From: Pseudonocardia xinjiangensis
Lineage (GTDB): Bacteria > Actinomycetota > Actinomycetes > Mycobacteriales > Pseudonocardiaceae
Direction: 5' to 3'
Assembly (NCBI RefSeq): GCF_012911925.1
Contig: NZ_JAAXKY010000081.1
Coordinates: 1-32,969, forward strand
DNA: 32,969 bases
Position numbers and translations under genes: made by a program. Shown in pieces: positions 32,746 through 32,969 of the stretch; positions within the stretch are counted from its first letter, which is position 1; each line of letters opens with the position of its first letter. Under the pieces are notes generated by a model, which was given only the letters and a program-made list of their open reading frames with translations, was not told the DNA's origin and did not search any database.

Positions 32746-32773
32746 CGGTGGCGCACCCGGGTCTGCGCCACCG
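32746..32773 (-). terminator. 10-bp hairpin downstream of dnaX
   Basis: Arms 32746-32755 and 32764-32773 pair perfectly around an 8-base loop, 8 bases beyond the dnaX stop. It separates dnaX from the ctpE-like gene on the same strand. Confidence 0.75.
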
Positions 32774-32780
32774 CGGCGGG

Positions 32781-32969
32781 TCAGCGCCGGTCGATCGCCC
32801 GGGCTCCCAGCTGCGCGCTCAGAAGCTCGATCGCCGCCTCCTCGGGGTCGCGCCGCTGCTCCACGGGCAGATCCACCGGGGCGGTGGCCGCCTCGGCGAT
32901 CATCGACTCCTCGTCGTCGGGCGGTGGCTCCTCCTCGGGCGGCTCGGGCGGGAGCGGTTCGCCGTCGTC
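32781..32969 (-). CDS. dnaX: DNA polymerase III gamma/tau subunit, C-terminal end (partial)
   Basis: The minus strand is open from the window edge to TGA 32781-32783, giving 62 codons plus the stop; the start lies outside. The sequence is an acidic Pro/Glu-rich linker (EPPEEEPPPDDEES) followed by DPEEAAIELLSAQLGARAIDRR. This ending (EEAAIxLLxxQLGAR) is the characteristic C-terminus of actinobacterial DnaX. It is supported by position: dnaX lies near ybaB, recR and the amidase in mycobacteria. Only the disordered tail is seen, so the clamp-loader ATPase motifs cannot be checked here. Confidence 0.82.
   Translation of the reverse strand, partial: DDGEPLPPEPPEEEPPPDDEESMIAEAATAPVDLPVEQRRDPEEAAIELLSAQLGARAIDRR

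Overview
The window is very GC-rich DNA (roughly 70% by eye) with strong G/C bias at third codon positions and many GTG starts. It looks like a chromosomal segment of an actinomycete, most likely Pseudonocardiaceae (Pseudonocardia-like). The actinobacterial markers are the leuA/ask/asd block, the recR/ybaB/amidase/dnaX block, an XRE (DUF5753) + DUF397 pair, a Fur-catalase pair and an ACT-GNAT acetyltransferase. No rRNA, complete tRNA, CRISPR array or insertion sequence was found.

Positions 1-5.1 kb hold a small lipoprotein with a cupredoxin-like tail, an S9 serine peptidase, the peroxidase Ohr, an ACT-GNAT acetyltransferase and a MalK/UgpC-type ATPase. From 5.4 to 8.7 kb a divergent operon encodes an AGL-type (alpha-glucoside-like) sugar ABC importer: binding lipoprotein and two permeases. 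The shared 248-base promoter region carries two operator-like palindromes. A secreted lipoprotein (8.7-9.5 kb) and a furA-katA operon follow. The furA gene lacks the whole DNA-binding domain and keeps only the metal-binding/dimerisation half. An MFS transporter and a membrane-anchored EEP-family hydrolase run from 11.7 to 14.0 kb.

Positions 14.0-19.0 kb are an amino-acid biosynthesis block: asd and ask overlap by 4 bases on the minus strand, a small membrane protein lies next to them, and leuA is divergent. Upstream of leuA is a 12-codon leader peptide with four consecutive leucine codons, followed by competing hairpins, which is a classical attenuator layout. The ask gene carries a well-placed internal ribosome site for a separate regulatory beta subunit.

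From 19.1 to 28.3 kb the content is more accessory: an unrecognised conserved-looking protein, a DedA-type membrane protein, a complete dppABCDF peptide importer operon, the DUF397/XRE pair, a tRNA T-arm remnant and a tiny membrane protein. The block from 28.4 kb to the end returns to conserved order: recR and ybaB (minus), a zinc amidase like mycobacterial Rv3717 (plus), a CtpE-like P-type ATPase (minus), and the 3' end of dnaX cut by the window edge. In M. tuberculosis asd-ask-leuA and recR-ybaB-amidase-dnaX flank dnaQ and murT-gatD; here that interval is occupied by the accessory set instead.

Genes are separated by several long perfect hairpins, most at convergent gene ends. The most notable points are the DNA-binding-domain-less FurA, the leucine attenuator with a possibly leaderless leader ORF, two matching TetR-type operator sequences, and the tRNA remnant beside the XRE/DUF397 pair.
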